A stretch of 26,820 bases of DNA from JAALKW01 sp963974485. Lineage in GTDB: Bacteria; Pseudomonadota; Gammaproteobacteria; Legionellales; Legionellaceae. The number at the start of each line of letters is the position of its first letter. Position 1 is the stretch's first letter. The stretch is taken from assembly GCA_963974485.1 (NCBI GenBank), contig CAXBBS010000022.1, forward strand, positions 1 through 26,820, given 5' to 3'. The notes under the pieces are model-generated. The model ran no database searches, had not been told where the DNA came from, and was given only the letters and a program-made list of their open reading frames with translations. Positions 14,385 to 24,149 of the stretch are shown here, piece after piece. Position numbers and translations under genes: made by a program.

Positions 14385-16915
14385 CGTTCATCCTCTTTTT
14401 AATCAGCATCACAGGGCTTAGCTTATTAGCGATGTTGTTTTACCAGGTACGGAAAAAAAGCCAGGATCATCATGTAAATAAACACCGTCAAAAACAAGCA
14501 GGCTTTGTTGATTTACTCAATTATGCAGCCGTTGTGGATGAAGGGGTTATTGTCGGTAAAAACGGCTCCTTCATGGCCGCGTGGCTGTATCAAGGCGACG
14601 ACCAGGCCAATACCACGGATAAAGCACGTGAGATGGTGGCGTATCAAATTAATCAAGCGCTATCAGCCATGGGTTCGGGCTGGATGGTCCATGTGGACGC
14701 CATGCGACGTGCAGCGCCTAATTACAGTGATGAGGCCTATTCTTATTTTCCCGATTCTGTATCTATGGCGGTGGATGAAGAACGAAGACAACTGTTTGAA
14801 AATATCGGGACGTTATATGAGGGCTATTTTGTTATCACGTTGACGTGGTACCCGCCTGTGCTGGCGCAAAAGCGTTTTGTCGCCTTAATGTTTGATGATA
14901 GCCATGCGCGTTTAAGTAACAGGGCCAAGACGCATCAGTTGATTGATGCGTTTAAGCAAGCCTGTCGAACTTTTGAATCGCGTATGAGCTCGGCGGTTCA
15001 TCTGGAACGGTTGGCGTCAGAAAAGCTTATCACCGAAGACGGTCAAACAGTGACACACGATAATTTTCTAAGGCACATACAGTATTGTGCAACGGGACTT
15101 AATCATCCGGTTAATCTCCCTAAAAATCCTGTTTATCTGGATGCCTTAATTGGCGGTCAGGCGTTAATACCGGGTATTACCCCAAAAATTGGACGAAAAT
15201 TTATTCAGTGCGTGGCCATCGAGGGTTTTCCAATGGAATCTTACCCTGGCATGTTAACCGCATTAACGCACTTGCCGGTTGAGTACCGTTGGAATTCGCG
15301 TTTTATTTTTATGGATCCCCATGAAGCCGTGGCGCATTTCACCAAGTATCGCAAAAAGTGGAAACAAAAAATCAGAGGTTTTTTCGATCAGGTTTTTAAT
15401 ACCCACTCAGGCGTGATTGATGAGGATGCGCTTAACATGGTGAATGATGCGCAATCGGCGATTGCAGAAACCAATTCTGGCATGGTGGGGCAGGGCTATT
15501 ACACCTCGGTTGTGATTTTGATGGATGAAGACAGAGCGCGAGTTGAACAAGCCGCCTTGTTGATTGAAAAAAATATTAATGCCCTTGGATTTACCGCGCG
15601 TACAGAGACCATCAATACCATGGATGCCTTCATGGGTAGCCTGCCAGGGCATGGGGTTGAAAACATAAGACGGCCTTTAATCAACACCATGAATTTAGCG
15701 GATTTGTTACCTACCTCAAGCATCTGGACGGGGGAGAACAAGGCACCTTGCCCGTTATTTCCACCGATGTCACCACCTTTAATGCACTGCATCACCAGCG
15801 GTAATGCCCCGTTTCGCCTGAATCTTCATGTGAGAGACTTAGGGCATGGCATCATGTTTGGTCCAACACGTTCAGGTAAATCGACCCATCTGGCCTTAAT
15901 CGCTTTGTCTTGGCGAAGGTACAAAGATGCACGCATTTATTCGTTCGATAAAGGCATGTCCATGTACCCCACGTGCAAGGCCACCGGTGGTAAGCATTAC
16001 ACCATTGCCGATAAAGACTCACATCTTACCTTTGCACCCTTACAGTTTTTAGCGACTCAAGCCGACAGGGCTTGGGCCATGACATGGCTTGATACGCTTC
16101 TGGCCTTAAACGGTTTAAATACCACGCCCGCGCAACGCAATGAAATTGGCCATGCGGTAGTAAGCATGCATCAAAGCGGCTCTAAAACCTTATCTGAATT
16201 TGTCATGACCATTCAGGATGAATCCATTCGTGAAACGCTAAAACAATACACCATTGATGGCTTAATGGGGCATTTATTGGACGCCGAAAGCGATGGTTTA
16301 GATCTCGCCTCATTCATGACCTTTGAAATTGAGCATTTAATGGGATTGGGTGAAAAATTTGCTTTGCCTGTGTTGTTGTATTTGTTTCGACGCATTGAAA
16401 CATCGTTGGATGGCCGTCCAACCTTAATCTTACTGGATGAGGCGTGGCTTATGCTCGCCCACCCTGTCTTTAAAAACAAAATTGCTGAATGGCTTGATTC
16501 CATGGCCAAGAAAAATTGTGTGGTGTTTATGGCAACGCAGCATTTATCCCACGCGGTAGGCTCGGGCATTTTAGACATCATCGTTGAGTCGACCGCCACC
16601 AAAATCTTTTTGCCTAACCTGTATGCAAATGACCCTGAAACTCGCGTGGTTTATGAGCGTATGGGCTTAAACCCTCGACAGATTGACATCATCGCGCAAG
16701 CACAGCCCAAACGTGATTATTACTACGTTAGCGAACAAGGGCAGCGCTTGTATCAATTGGCGTTAGGGCCTTTAGCGCTAGCGTTTGTGGGTGCAACCGA
16801 CCCTGATTCTATCGCGCGGATGAAAGAGCTTGAGATGCAATTTGGGGATACGTGGGTGTCTCACTGGATTTTAGAAAAAGGAGTCGATATGAATCAATTA
16901 GGAGTTACAGCATGA
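14378..16915 (+). CDS. trbE: TrbE, type IV secretion ATPase (VirB4 family)
   Basis: This full-length 845-residue VirB4-type ATPase powers pilus biogenesis and substrate transfer at the inner membrane. A membrane segment lies near the N terminus (about residues 3-22). The VirB4 N domain follows. Walker A GPTRSGKST is at 495-503 and Walker B LILLDEAW at 683-690, followed by MATQHLSHAV. There is no frameshift or missing motif. The start overlaps trbD by seven bases with GAGG ahead, and the stop overlaps the trbF start (ATGA). Confidence 0.95.
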   Translation: MLTFILFLISITGLSLLAMLFYQVRKKSQDHHVNKHRQKQAGFVDLLNYAAVVDEGVIVGKNGSFMAAWLYQGDDQANTTDKAREMVAYQINQALSAMGSGWMVHVDAMRRAAPNYSDEAYSYFPDSVSMAVDEERRQLFENIGTLYEGYFVITLTWYPPVLAQKRFVALMFDDSHARLSNRAKTHQLIDAFKQACRTFESRMSSAVHLERLASEKLITEDGQTVTHDNFLRHIQYCATGLNHPVNLPKNPVYLDALIGGQALIPGITPKIGRKFIQCVAIEGFPMESYPGMLTALTHLPVEYRWNSRFIFMDPHEAVAHFTKYRKKWKQKIRGFFDQVFNTHSGVIDEDALNMVNDAQSAIAETNSGMVGQGYYTSVVILMDEDRARVEQAALLIEKNINALGFTARTETINTMDAFMGSLPGHGVENIRRPLINTMNLADLLPTSSIWTGENKAPCPLFPPMSPPLMHCITSGNAPFRLNLHVRDLGHGIMFGPTRSGKSTHLALIALSWRRYKDARIYSFDKGMSMYPTCKATGGKHYTIADKDSHLTFAPLQFLATQADRAWAMTWLDTLLALNGLNTTPAQRNEIGHAVVSMHQSGSKTLSEFVMTIQDESIRETLKQYTIDGLMGHLLDAESDGLDLASFMTFEIEHLMGLGEKFALPVLLYLFRRIETSLDGRPTLILLDEAWLMLAHPVFKNKIAEWLDSMAKKNCVVFMATQHLSHAVGSGILDIIVESTATKIFLPNLYANDPETRVVYERMGLNPRQIDIIAQAQPKRDYYYVSEQGQRLYQLALGPLALAFVGATDPDSIARMKELEMQFGDTWVSHWILEKGVDMNQLGVTA

Positions 16916-17601
16916 AAACAGCTAATCCTTATCTCAATGCCAAACGCGCCTGGAATGTCCATACCGCGGGGCTTATGAAATCCTTGCAGGTATGGCAATT
17001 CGTTGGCATGAGCTCGCTGCTGGTGACGTTAGGTGCGGTGGGTGGGCTTATCGCGATGGGTAGCCAGTCTAAATTTATCCCGCTGGTGTTTCAGCAAGAT
17101 GCCAGCGGCAATACGTTGTCTGTGACGCGAGCCGACCGGGTTGGCAAGGCCGGTATGGATGACTACCGCGCAGCAGCGGCTCATTTCGTTGAAAACATCC
17201 GTATGGTGAGTACCGATGTCGAATTACAAAAAAAAGCGGTTTTTCAAGTTTACTCCTATTTGAACCAAAACGATGCGGCCCTAACGAAGATACAGGAATT
17301 TTATAACGACAAGCAGCATGCCAATCCTTTTGACAGAGCCACGCATGAAACGGTCAGCATTGAAATACGCTCCGTGCTTCAAGAATCGGGGGATACTTGG
17401 CAGGTGGATTGGGTTGAAACGGTCAGAAATCGTGACGGCAGCCTCAAAGAAAAGCCCTACGTGATGAAAGCCATGGTGACGATGTATCAGGACAATGCAT
17501 TTCATGATGCCTCAAATGAATCCATGTTAAAAAATCCTCACTTGATTTATGTCCGCGATTTTAACTGGTCTTATGATTTAACGCATGGAGAAACTGTATG
17601 A
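16912..17601 (+). CDS. trbF: TrbF, VirB8-family bitopic inner-membrane protein
   Basis: This is a 229-residue protein. The frame is open further upstream, but the ATG at 16912 has TAGGAG seven to eight bases ahead and overlaps the trbE stop, so it is preferred. The cytoplasmic N terminus (NPYLNAKRAWNVH) is a TrbF/VirB8 hallmark. One membrane helix follows at about 27-50, then a periplasmic NTF2-like domain including the stretch VDWVETVRNRDG. It belongs to the inner-membrane complex linking to TrbG and TrbI. It overlaps trbG by ATGA. Confidence 0.92.
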   Translation: MKTANPYLNAKRAWNVHTAGLMKSLQVWQFVGMSSLLVTLGAVGGLIAMGSQSKFIPLVFQQDASGNTLSVTRADRVGKAGMDDYRAAAAHFVENIRMVSTDVELQKKAVFQVYSYLNQNDAALTKIQEFYNDKQHANPFDRATHETVSIEIRSVLQESGDTWQVDWVETVRNRDGSLKEKPYVMKAMVTMYQDNAFHDASNESMLKNPHLIYVRDFNWSYDLTHGETV

Positions 17602-18479
17602 AAAAACTAACGTGCGCCATGTGTTTGCTTGTTCCACTGTCAGGTTTTGCTCATGAAAACGCTGATCTAGCGAAACAATATTTTTCCGAAAGCGTACCCG
17701 CCTTGTCTCAGCAAGAACAACACGCGTTAAAGCTTGCGAAACGTTGGCAACAAGGTGATAAAACCAGCAAGCCCTTTGCATCCACAGACGGCTCGGTCAG
17801 TTTTGTTTATGGCTCAGGCCAAATCAGCATTGTATGCGCACCTTTGCAGGTGTGTGATGTTGCTTTGCAGCCAGGCGAACAGTTTAATGACATGAATGTG
17901 GGCGATCCACGTTTTATCATTGAGCCTTCCATCACCGGTTCGGGCTTAAACCAGCAAATTCATCTCATCATTAAACCCAAAGATGTGGGGCTTGATTCTT
18001 CGCTGGTCGTCACCACCAACAAACGAACCTACCATTTTCGTTTGAAGTCAGAACGCTATGCGTTTATGCCGTATGTTTCGTTTGTTTATCCCGATGAAGC
18101 ACAAGCCAAATGGCAATTCATTCAGCACATGCAACAGGAAAAAAGGGAAGCCAATACCTTTCCTGAAACCCATGAATATTTAGGCAATCTTCATTTTAAT
18201 TATCGCGTGCAAGGCCATACGCGCTTTAAACCTGTGCGGGTTTATAACGATGGCGTTAAAACCATGATTGAAATGCCAAGTACCATGACGCAAAGCGAAG
18301 CGCCTGCTTTGGTGGTTTTAAGAAGCCAAGGCCTATTCAAAAAATCAGAATCTGTGATGGTCAATTATCGCTTGCAAGGTTGCCGTTATATTGTTGATAG
18401 CGTTTTCGACAAAGCGGTACTTGTTGTCGGGAGTGGCCGCGCTCAAGAAAAAATTACAATCACGAGGTGTTCACGGTGA
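17598..18479 (+). CDS. trbG: TrbG, VirB9-family outer-membrane complex protein
   Basis: This 293-residue periplasmic protein has a signal peptide (about residues 1-18, ending SGFA). The N-terminal half contains a VirB9-type beta domain (FVYGSGQISIVCAPLQVCDV, PGEQ, and DPRFIIEPS). The C-terminal beta domain carries NYRVQGHTRFKPVRVYNDG and MVNYRLQGCRYIVD, regions that bind the TrbH/VirB7 lipoprotein and VirB10 in related systems. The stop overlaps the GTG start of trbH (GTGA). Confidence 0.92.
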   Translation: MKKLTCAMCLLVPLSGFAHENADLAKQYFSESVPALSQQEQHALKLAKRWQQGDKTSKPFASTDGSVSFVYGSGQISIVCAPLQVCDVALQPGEQFNDMNVGDPRFIIEPSITGSGLNQQIHLIIKPKDVGLDSSLVVTTNKRTYHFRLKSERYAFMPYVSFVYPDEAQAKWQFIQHMQQEKREANTFPETHEYLGNLHFNYRVQGHTRFKPVRVYNDGVKTMIEMPSTMTQSEAPALVVLRSQGLFKKSESVMVNYRLQGCRYIVDSVFDKAVLVVGSGRAQEKITITRCSR

Positions 18480-18895
18480 AAAGATTAAGTGTTTTAGTCT
18501 TGGTTGTATTCTTGTCGAGTTGCGCAAGCATGCGGTACGGAAATTTTACGCCTTCCTCGCAAAGTAACGATGTTTACTTGGCGACAGACGCCGCATCTCA
18601 ATTAGCGCGTGTTTATCCGCCCGCGAGATATACCTTTCGTATCGGTCAAAAAATCTGTGATGGCTTTGGCACACACCTGATGCAAGCCCTGCGAACAAAA
18701 GGCTATGGCGTGATTGAAAACACGCACGCAAGAAAACAAGCCAATTTTTTCTACGTGGTGGATGAGACAGAACGCGATCATCTTTATCGCGTCAGCTTGT
18801 ATGTTCAGCGCGAGAGCCTAAGTCGCATGTACGCAAAAACCCATGGAAAACTTACCCCCATCAGCCCATGGTCGCATAAGGAGTCATGTTCATGA
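18476..18895 (+). CDS. trbH: TrbH lipoprotein (VirB7-like role)
   Basis: This 139-residue lipoprotein has signal sequence MKRLSVLVLVVFLSSC with lipobox LSSC and the lipidated Cys at residue 16. The GTG at 18476 is chosen over the GTG at 18467 because it overlaps the trbG stop and has GAGG about eight bases ahead. The mature part (IGQKICDGFGTHLMQALRTKGYGV) looks like TrbH. It probably anchors the TrbG-TrbI core complex in the outer membrane. The stop overlaps the trbI start. Confidence 0.85.
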   Translation: MKRLSVLVLVVFLSSCASMRYGNFTPSSQSNDVYLATDAASQLARVYPPARYTFRIGQKICDGFGTHLMQALRTKGYGVIENTHARKQANFFYVVDETERDHLYRVSLYVQRESLSRMYAKTHGKLTPISPWSHKESCS

Positions 18896-20040
18896 GCCAG
18901 GATAACGATTATTTATCACCTGATACCTCACCCAACAAGCTTCAAACCGCAGGTGTTAAACGCGTGAATAACATGCCCTTAATCATCGCCGTTGGTGTTT
19001 TTAGCCTGTTTGTTGTGTTGATCGCGTTTGTTGCTCAAAAAAGGGCAAATGCACAAAATCGCGTTATAGAAAACGTGACACAGCAAGCACCAAAAAAAAA
19101 CACCATGAACCTGGCTTACGAAGTTGTGGGTCATCGTAACGTGGAACCAGCAAGCGAGATCAACCCTGAAGAACCCAAGGTTCAAGCGCCCTTACCTCAA
19201 CAACAGCCTTTGGATAATCCTGGTATAACGGATGATGAACGTGAGCGTATTCGCCAAGAAAAAACGCAATCCTTTGAAGAGGCGCTCAAAGCCAAAACAT
19301 CCATCATGGTTGAGAATTCACGCGTCAATCATGAAAATAATACAGAATCAGAGCCAACAGAACATCTTCAACAAGCACTTGGTGGTGACGAAAATGCCAT
19401 GCGTTGGCATTTAAACTCAAATCTAGAAAATCCAAACAGTCGCTATGAATTGAGGACGGGGAACGTGATTCCAGGGGTGATGATCAGCGGTATTTCATCC
19501 GAATTACCCGGGCAGATTATCGGCCAGGTCTCTCAAAACGTGTTTGATACCGCAACGGGTAAATATCTTTTAATACCCCAAGGCACCAAGCTGGTTGGCG
19601 TTTATTCCAATGATGTGAGTTTTGGGCAAAGCTCCATCTTAATTGCCTGGCAACGTTTGGTGTTTCCCGATGGCAAAGCCTTGGATATTGGCTCAATGCC
19701 TGGATCGGACAGCGCGGGTCTCACCGGGTTTAGAGATAAAGTGAATCATCATTATGCCCAAGTTTATGGATCGGCACTGTTGATGTCTGGAATTGTGGCA
19801 GGGATGAGCTACAGCCAAAATATAAGACAGCCGAATCCCTACGGCTATAACCAACCTACGGCGGGCAGTGTTATGAGCCAGGCATTAGGCCAACAAATGG
19901 GCGAGGTAGCTTCACAAATGATTTCAAAAAATCTCAATGTATCGCCCACGGTGCACATTCGCCCGGGTTATCGCTTCAATGTCATTGCCGTCAAAGATTT
20001 AACGTTTAAACAACCGTATCGTTCGTTTTCTTATGCGTGA
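18892..20040 (+). CDS. trbI: TrbI, VirB10-family core complex protein
   Basis: This is a 382-residue protein. AAGGAG at 18878-18883 is eight bases before the ATG at 18892 but only two before the ATG at 18886, so 18892 is preferred; it overlaps the trbH stop (ATGA). It has one membrane helix near residues 28-48 (LIIAVGVFSLFVVLIAFVA). A Pro/Gln/Glu-rich periplasmic linker follows. The conserved VirB10/TrbI beta barrel (about 180-380) has VIPGVMISGISSELPGQI, LIPQGTKLVGVY and a C-terminal HIRPGYRFNVIAVKDL. It spans both membranes in the core complex. Confidence 0.94.
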   Translation: MSQDNDYLSPDTSPNKLQTAGVKRVNNMPLIIAVGVFSLFVVLIAFVAQKRANAQNRVIENVTQQAPKKNTMNLAYEVVGHRNVEPASEINPEEPKVQAPLPQQQPLDNPGITDDERERIRQEKTQSFEEALKAKTSIMVENSRVNHENNTESEPTEHLQQALGGDENAMRWHLNSNLENPNSRYELRTGNVIPGVMISGISSELPGQIIGQVSQNVFDTATGKYLLIPQGTKLVGVYSNDVSFGQSSILIAWQRLVFPDGKALDIGSMPGSDSAGLTGFRDKVNHHYAQVYGSALLMSGIVAGMSYSQNIRQPNPYGYNQPTAGSVMSQALGQQMGEVASQMISKNLNVSPTVHIRPGYRFNVIAVKDLTFKQPYRSFSYA

Positions 20041-20051
20041 AGGAGCAATCT

Positions 20052-20792
20052 ATGAAGTTTAGATATTTACTTGTTTTTTTATGGAGTGTCCCGGCTTTTT
20101 CAACCGGTGCGCCGGTGTTTGATGTTGCCAACTGGTTACAAAATGCAAAAGTGATACTCAATCAGGCAAGCCAGTATAAAACTCAGCTTGATCAATACAA
20201 AAATCAAGTCCGGCAATACCAAAACATGCTGGAAAACACGAAATCGCTGACATCATTTGAATGGGATAATGCCAACGGTATTATTAATAACCTGCTTAAT
20301 GCGACCAATACGCTTGATTATTACAAACAGGAAGCCGGGAGCATGCAAGCGTACCTCGATCGCTTTCAAAGCCAAGAGTATTACCAGAAAATACCTTGCT
20401 TCAACGCCCATGGCCGATGTTCACCTGAAGAGCTGAAAAAAATAAATCAAACGAAAATCGCTGCATCGGTGGCTCAAAAACGCGCGAACGATGCCATGCT
20501 GAAAGGCATTGATAAACAACAGCAAAATTTAAAACAAGATTCAAAAAAACTCAGTATTTTGCAAGCTAAGGCACAAACGGCGGCAGGACAAAAACAAGCA
20601 CTCCAGGCAGCCTCTCAGTTATCCAGCAATCAAGCACATCAATTATTGCAAATTCGGGGATTATTACTCGCTCAGCAAAACGCACAAGCAACCAAAGATG
20701 CGGCGAGTGAAAATAAAGAAGCGATACAAGCCGCCGGAGATGAGCGTTTTCGTTCCGGGTCGTATCATAAAAGTTCCGGTAAAAAATGGTAA
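20052..20792 (+). CDS. trbJ: TrbJ, VirB5-like periplasmic/pilus-associated protein
   Basis: This is a 246-residue protein. The ATG at 20052 has AAGGAG seven bases upstream; the GTG at 20037 lies before that site and is rejected. A signal peptide ends about residue 22 (WSVPAFSTGA). The rest is helical with long coiled-coil stretches, starting FDVANWLQNAKVILNQASQY and ending in a Gln/Ala-rich part, as in TrbJ. In RP4 TrbJ is needed for mating and belongs to the pilus-tip or VirB5 class. The extreme C terminus RSGSYHKSSGKKW strongly resembles the tail of the next protein, TrbK. Confidence 0.9.
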   Translation: MKFRYLLVFLWSVPAFSTGAPVFDVANWLQNAKVILNQASQYKTQLDQYKNQVRQYQNMLENTKSLTSFEWDNANGIINNLLNATNTLDYYKQEAGSMQAYLDRFQSQEYYQKIPCFNAHGRCSPEELKKINQTKIAASVAQKRANDAMLKGIDKQQQNLKQDSKKLSILQAKAQTAAGQKQALQAASQLSSNQAHQLLQIRGLLLAQQNAQATKDAASENKEAIQAAGDERFRSGSYHKSSGKKW

Positions 20793-20825
20793 TGCATGAG
20801 CAATTTAATAACCAGGAGAAACCAT

Positions 20826-21041
20826 ATGAAAAACGTAACACGATTATCAGTAGCACTCTTAGCCTGTTTGCTTTCAGGGTGTGATAGCGCTGAAACCAAG
20901 GCGACAAAAAAGGCCGTGCATCTTGCTTCGTTGACCTGTGATAGCGCCAAAACGGGTCGCTCACAAGAAGAACTGCAAGCCATCGGGGACGCCTGTTTAA
21001 AACGAGGCAGTTATTCCAAAAGCTCAGGCATACGTTGGTGA
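20826..21041 (+). CDS. trbK: TrbK-like entry-exclusion lipoprotein
   Basis: This is a 71-residue lipoprotein. The signal sequence MKNVTRLSVALLACLLSGC has lipobox LSGC with Cys19. The ATG at 20826 has AGGAG at good spacing. The mature part has a Cys pair (LTCDSAK and GDACLKRG), which suggests a disulfide. In RP4 TrbK is the small lipoprotein that blocks entry of the same plasmid, and this gene sits in exactly that slot between trbJ and trbL. The sequence itself is too short and variable to prove the function. The tail RGSYSKSSGIRW mirrors the C terminus of TrbJ. Confidence 0.8.
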   Translation: MKNVTRLSVALLACLLSGCDSAETKATKKAVHLASLTCDSAKTGRSQEELQAIGDACLKRGSYSKSSGIRW

Positions 21042-21045
21042 AACC

Positions 21046-22302
21046 ATGAAAAAAATTACGTGTGTCATGGTGTTGTTTTTGATCTTATTTTCTGTGAACA
21101 GTCACGCCCAAGGTGTGGGTCTCGACAGCAGAGACTTGCTGGATAACATCCTCTTTCGCTTTTCCAGTACGGCCTCACTGTGGAGCCACACCATCTTAAA
21201 TTATGCCCGTTATCTTTTTTGGTCTTTGGCGTTAATCAGCATGGTATGGACCTATGGCTTGATGGCGTTAAGCAAGGCAGATATTCAGGAATTTATGAGC
21301 GAGACCGTACGGTTTTTAGTGGTGCTCGGCTTTTTCTATTGGATTTTAGATCATGGCCCGGCCATTGCCACCTCAATCATGGATTCCATGCGACAGCTCG
21401 CGGCCAATGCATCGGGCATTGATGCGCATGTATCGCCTTCTGATATTGTGGACGTGGGGTTTGATATTGTCTCAAAAGCGATTGATAACTCATCCATCTG
21501 GTCACCGGCTGCAACCACGGTGGGGTTGATGGTCGCAGGCATTATCTTGGTTGTTTTGGCTTTGGTCAGCATCAACATGCTCATCATTTTGATCACCGCT
21601 TGGGTTTTAACCTATGGCGGGATCATTTTATTGGGCTTTGGCGGCGGTCGCTGGACGCAGGATATCGCCATTCAATATTACAAAACGGTGCTGGGTACCG
21701 CGCTCCAAGCCTTTGCCATGATCTTGATTATTGGGATCGGCAAGTCGTTTGTCGACCAATATTATGTCGCCATGTCAAAAGATATTTTATTGAAAGAGAT
21801 GTACATCATGCTGGTGGTCGCCGTGCTTTTACTGGTGCTCATCAATAAGATTCCCCCTGTTTTGGCCGGGATTGTCTCCGGTGGCGGTATCGGCGGTGGT
21901 GGTGGCGGTCTTGGGCTGGGTGGCGCTTTAGGCGCTGCTGGCATTGCGGGTGCTACGTTAGCGAGCAGTGCAGGTGCTGCAAGCGCTCAGGGTGCGGGTG
22001 GTTTATCTGCCTTGCATTCAGCATTCAAAGCCGCCTCCCAAAGTATGGGTGCAGGTGATGTTGGCTCTTTTTCAAGCGGCAGCGTGGGCACAAAATCAGG
22101 CGGTTTAGCGCAAGCCATGGGGCAAGCGTCCAAATTTGCGGGTTCTTTCAGTTCGCATTTAGCCTCTGGTGCGTTAGATGTGGCACGAGAAAAAGCAGGG
22201 AGCATGAAAAGCAGTTTTACCGCAAAAGCCGCTGAAACCACAGGTGGAAAAATTGCTGATGCCATTCAACAGCGTAACAACGATGCCGGAAATGACGCAT
22301 GA
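21046..22302 (+). CDS. trbL: TrbL, polytopic channel protein (VirB6 family)
   Basis: This 418-residue inner-membrane protein has a signal peptide (ending NSHA). At least five hydrophobic helices follow between residues 45 and 275, including the stretches starting VGLMVAGIILVVLALV and EMYIMLVVAVLLLVLI. Then come a Gly-rich run (SGGGIGGGGGG, about 282-300) and an Ala/Gly/Ser-rich hydrophilic tail, the standard TrbL layout. It forms part of the inner-membrane channel. The start is four bases after the trbK stop and the end overlaps traG (ATGA). Confidence 0.93.
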   Translation: MKKITCVMVLFLILFSVNSHAQGVGLDSRDLLDNILFRFSSTASLWSHTILNYARYLFWSLALISMVWTYGLMALSKADIQEFMSETVRFLVVLGFFYWILDHGPAIATSIMDSMRQLAANASGIDAHVSPSDIVDVGFDIVSKAIDNSSIWSPAATTVGLMVAGIILVVLALVSINMLIILITAWVLTYGGIILLGFGGGRWTQDIAIQYYKTVLGTALQAFAMILIIGIGKSFVDQYYVAMSKDILLKEMYIMLVVAVLLLVLINKIPPVLAGIVSGGGIGGGGGGLGLGGALGAAGIAGATLASSAGAASAQGAGGLSALHSAFKAASQSMGAGDVGSFSSGSVGTKSGGLAQAMGQASKFAGSFSSHLASGALDVAREKAGSMKSSFTAKAAETTGGKIADAIQQRNNDAGNDA

Positions 22303-24149
22303 AACTGCAAAAACCCAATAAAGCCATTGGCCCACAAGTAAGGCAAAAACGTCACCCTAAGCTTAATAAAACGCTGATGTTACTCGTCGTACTTGCGCTA
22401 CTTATCAGCATGCAGATTGGCACGCAATTTGTGGCGTATAAATTTTCTCTAAATCATGTTTATCCACCCTGGCAGGTGCTGATATGGCATTTGAAATACC
22501 ATGCCTATCATCCTGATTATTTTGATGCGGCATCGGGTTTGATGGTGATGAGCAGCAGTCTTTTCTTCATGCTGCTTGTGTTTTCAGTCAAACATTCAAA
22601 ACAAGACAATGTCAGCGAATACCTTCACGGCTCAGCCCGATGGGCCAATCAGGAGGATTTAAAAAACGCAGGACTTATCGGCCACGATGAAGGCGTATAT
22701 GTGGGTGCCATTGAAGATAATAAAGGTAATATTCATTACTTACGCCACAATGGCCCCGAGCATATTTTATGCTATGCGCCCACACGTTCGGGTAAAGGGG
22801 TAGGGCTTGTTATTCCGACCCTTTTATCCTGGAAACAGTCGTGTGTGATTACCGATTTAAAAGGCGAGCTTTGGGCCATGACCGCAGGTTGGCGTCAACA
22901 ACACGCCAACAACAAGGTGATTCGCTTTGAGCCTGCAACGTTAACAGGTACCGCTCGTTGGAATCCACTGGATGAAATCAGGGTGGGTTCTGAATATGAG
23001 GTCGGTGACGTTCAGAACCTTGCAACGCTCGTGATTGATCCCGATGGTAAAGGACTTGAAAGCCACTGGCAAAAAACCTCACAAGCGCTTTTGGTTGGTT
23101 TTATCCTGCATGCCATGTATAAGCTTCAAAATCAGGGCGAACCAGCTACCTTTCCCAACATTGATAGGATGCTGGTGGATCCTCATACCAACATTGCAGA
23201 TTTACTGATTGAAATGACCCAATATCCGCATGTTGAAGATAAAGCACATCCTGTGATCAGTGCCTCAGCCCGCGACATGATCGATAGACCGGAAGAAGAA
23301 GCCGGTTCCGTATTATCCACCTTAAAATCGTATCTGGCCTTATATCGCGATCCAGTGGTTGCTCATAATGTATCTGCCTCTGATTTTTGCATCAAAGATT
23401 TAATGCATCATGAGACGCCTGTCAGCCTTTATATCGTCACGCAGCCCAATGATAAAGCGCGATTGCAGCCCCTGGTTCGCGTCATGTTAAACATGGTCGT
23501 TCGTCTTTTGGCGGATAAAATGGAGTTTGAACGCGTTGATGGCTTTGTTATGACGAAAAAAACTTACAAACATCGCCTGTTGTGCATGATTGATGAATTT
23601 CCAAGCCTGGGTAAGCTGGATATTTTACAAGAGTCCTTGGCCTTTGTTGCGGGTTACGGTTTGAAATTTTATTTAATCTGCCAGGATATTAATCAGCTTA
23701 AAAGTCGCGAGCGTGGCTATGGGCCAGATGAAATGATTACCTCAAATTGTCACATCCAAAACGCTTACCCACCCAATCGCATTGAAACTGCCGAACATCT
23801 TTCAAAATTAACGGGGCAGACGACGATTGTTAAAGAACACATCACCACAAGCGGTAAGCGTATGTCAGCGTTTTTAGGGCAGATTTCTAAAACAACGCAA
23901 GAAGTTTCGAGGCCACTTTTAACCATGGATGAGTGCCAACGTATGCCAGGGCCTAAAAAAGATGCAAACGGCTTCATTACGGAGGCAGGTGACATGGTGG
24001 TGTATGTGGCGGGTTTTCCTGCCATTTATGGTAAACAACCGCTTTATTTTAAAGATCCAGTTTTTATTGCGAGAGCTTCCGTTGAAGCGCCACTTCAGTC
24101 GGATGTTTTACGTGCCCGATTAAGTTCCGAGGAGGAAATCAGGCTATGA
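22299..24149 (+). CDS. traG: TraG, type IV coupling protein (VirD4 family)
   Basis: This is a 616-residue ATPase that brings the relaxosome to the secretion channel. Two N-terminal membrane helices lie at about 25-45 and 79-97. Walker A APTRSGKGVG is at 160-169 and Walker B LLCMIDEFPSLG at 427-438. VITDLKGE and LKFYLICQDINQL are further TraG/VirD4 signatures. No coupling-protein motif is missing. The start overlaps the trbL stop and the end overlaps traF (ATGA). In RP4 the coupling protein is also next to traF. Confidence 0.95.
   Translation: MKLQKPNKAIGPQVRQKRHPKLNKTLMLLVVLALLISMQIGTQFVAYKFSLNHVYPPWQVLIWHLKYHAYHPDYFDAASGLMVMSSSLFFMLLVFSVKHSKQDNVSEYLHGSARWANQEDLKNAGLIGHDEGVYVGAIEDNKGNIHYLRHNGPEHILCYAPTRSGKGVGLVIPTLLSWKQSCVITDLKGELWAMTAGWRQQHANNKVIRFEPATLTGTARWNPLDEIRVGSEYEVGDVQNLATLVIDPDGKGLESHWQKTSQALLVGFILHAMYKLQNQGEPATFPNIDRMLVDPHTNIADLLIEMTQYPHVEDKAHPVISASARDMIDRPEEEAGSVLSTLKSYLALYRDPVVAHNVSASDFCIKDLMHHETPVSLYIVTQPNDKARLQPLVRVMLNMVVRLLADKMEFERVDGFVMTKKTYKHRLLCMIDEFPSLGKLDILQESLAFVAGYGLKFYLICQDINQLKSRERGYGPDEMITSNCHIQNAYPPNRIETAEHLSKLTGQTTIVKEHITTSGKRMSAFLGQISKTTQEVSRPLLTMDECQRMPGPKKDANGFITEAGDMVVYVAGFPAIYGKQPLYFKDPVFIARASVEAPLQSDVLRARLSSEEEIRL

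Noticed and set aside
16852..16911. Longer trbF start inside trbE
   Set aside because: The 20 extra residues lie before the conserved NPYLNAKRAWNVH terminus; the ATG at 16912 has a ribosome binding site and the usual ATGA overlap.
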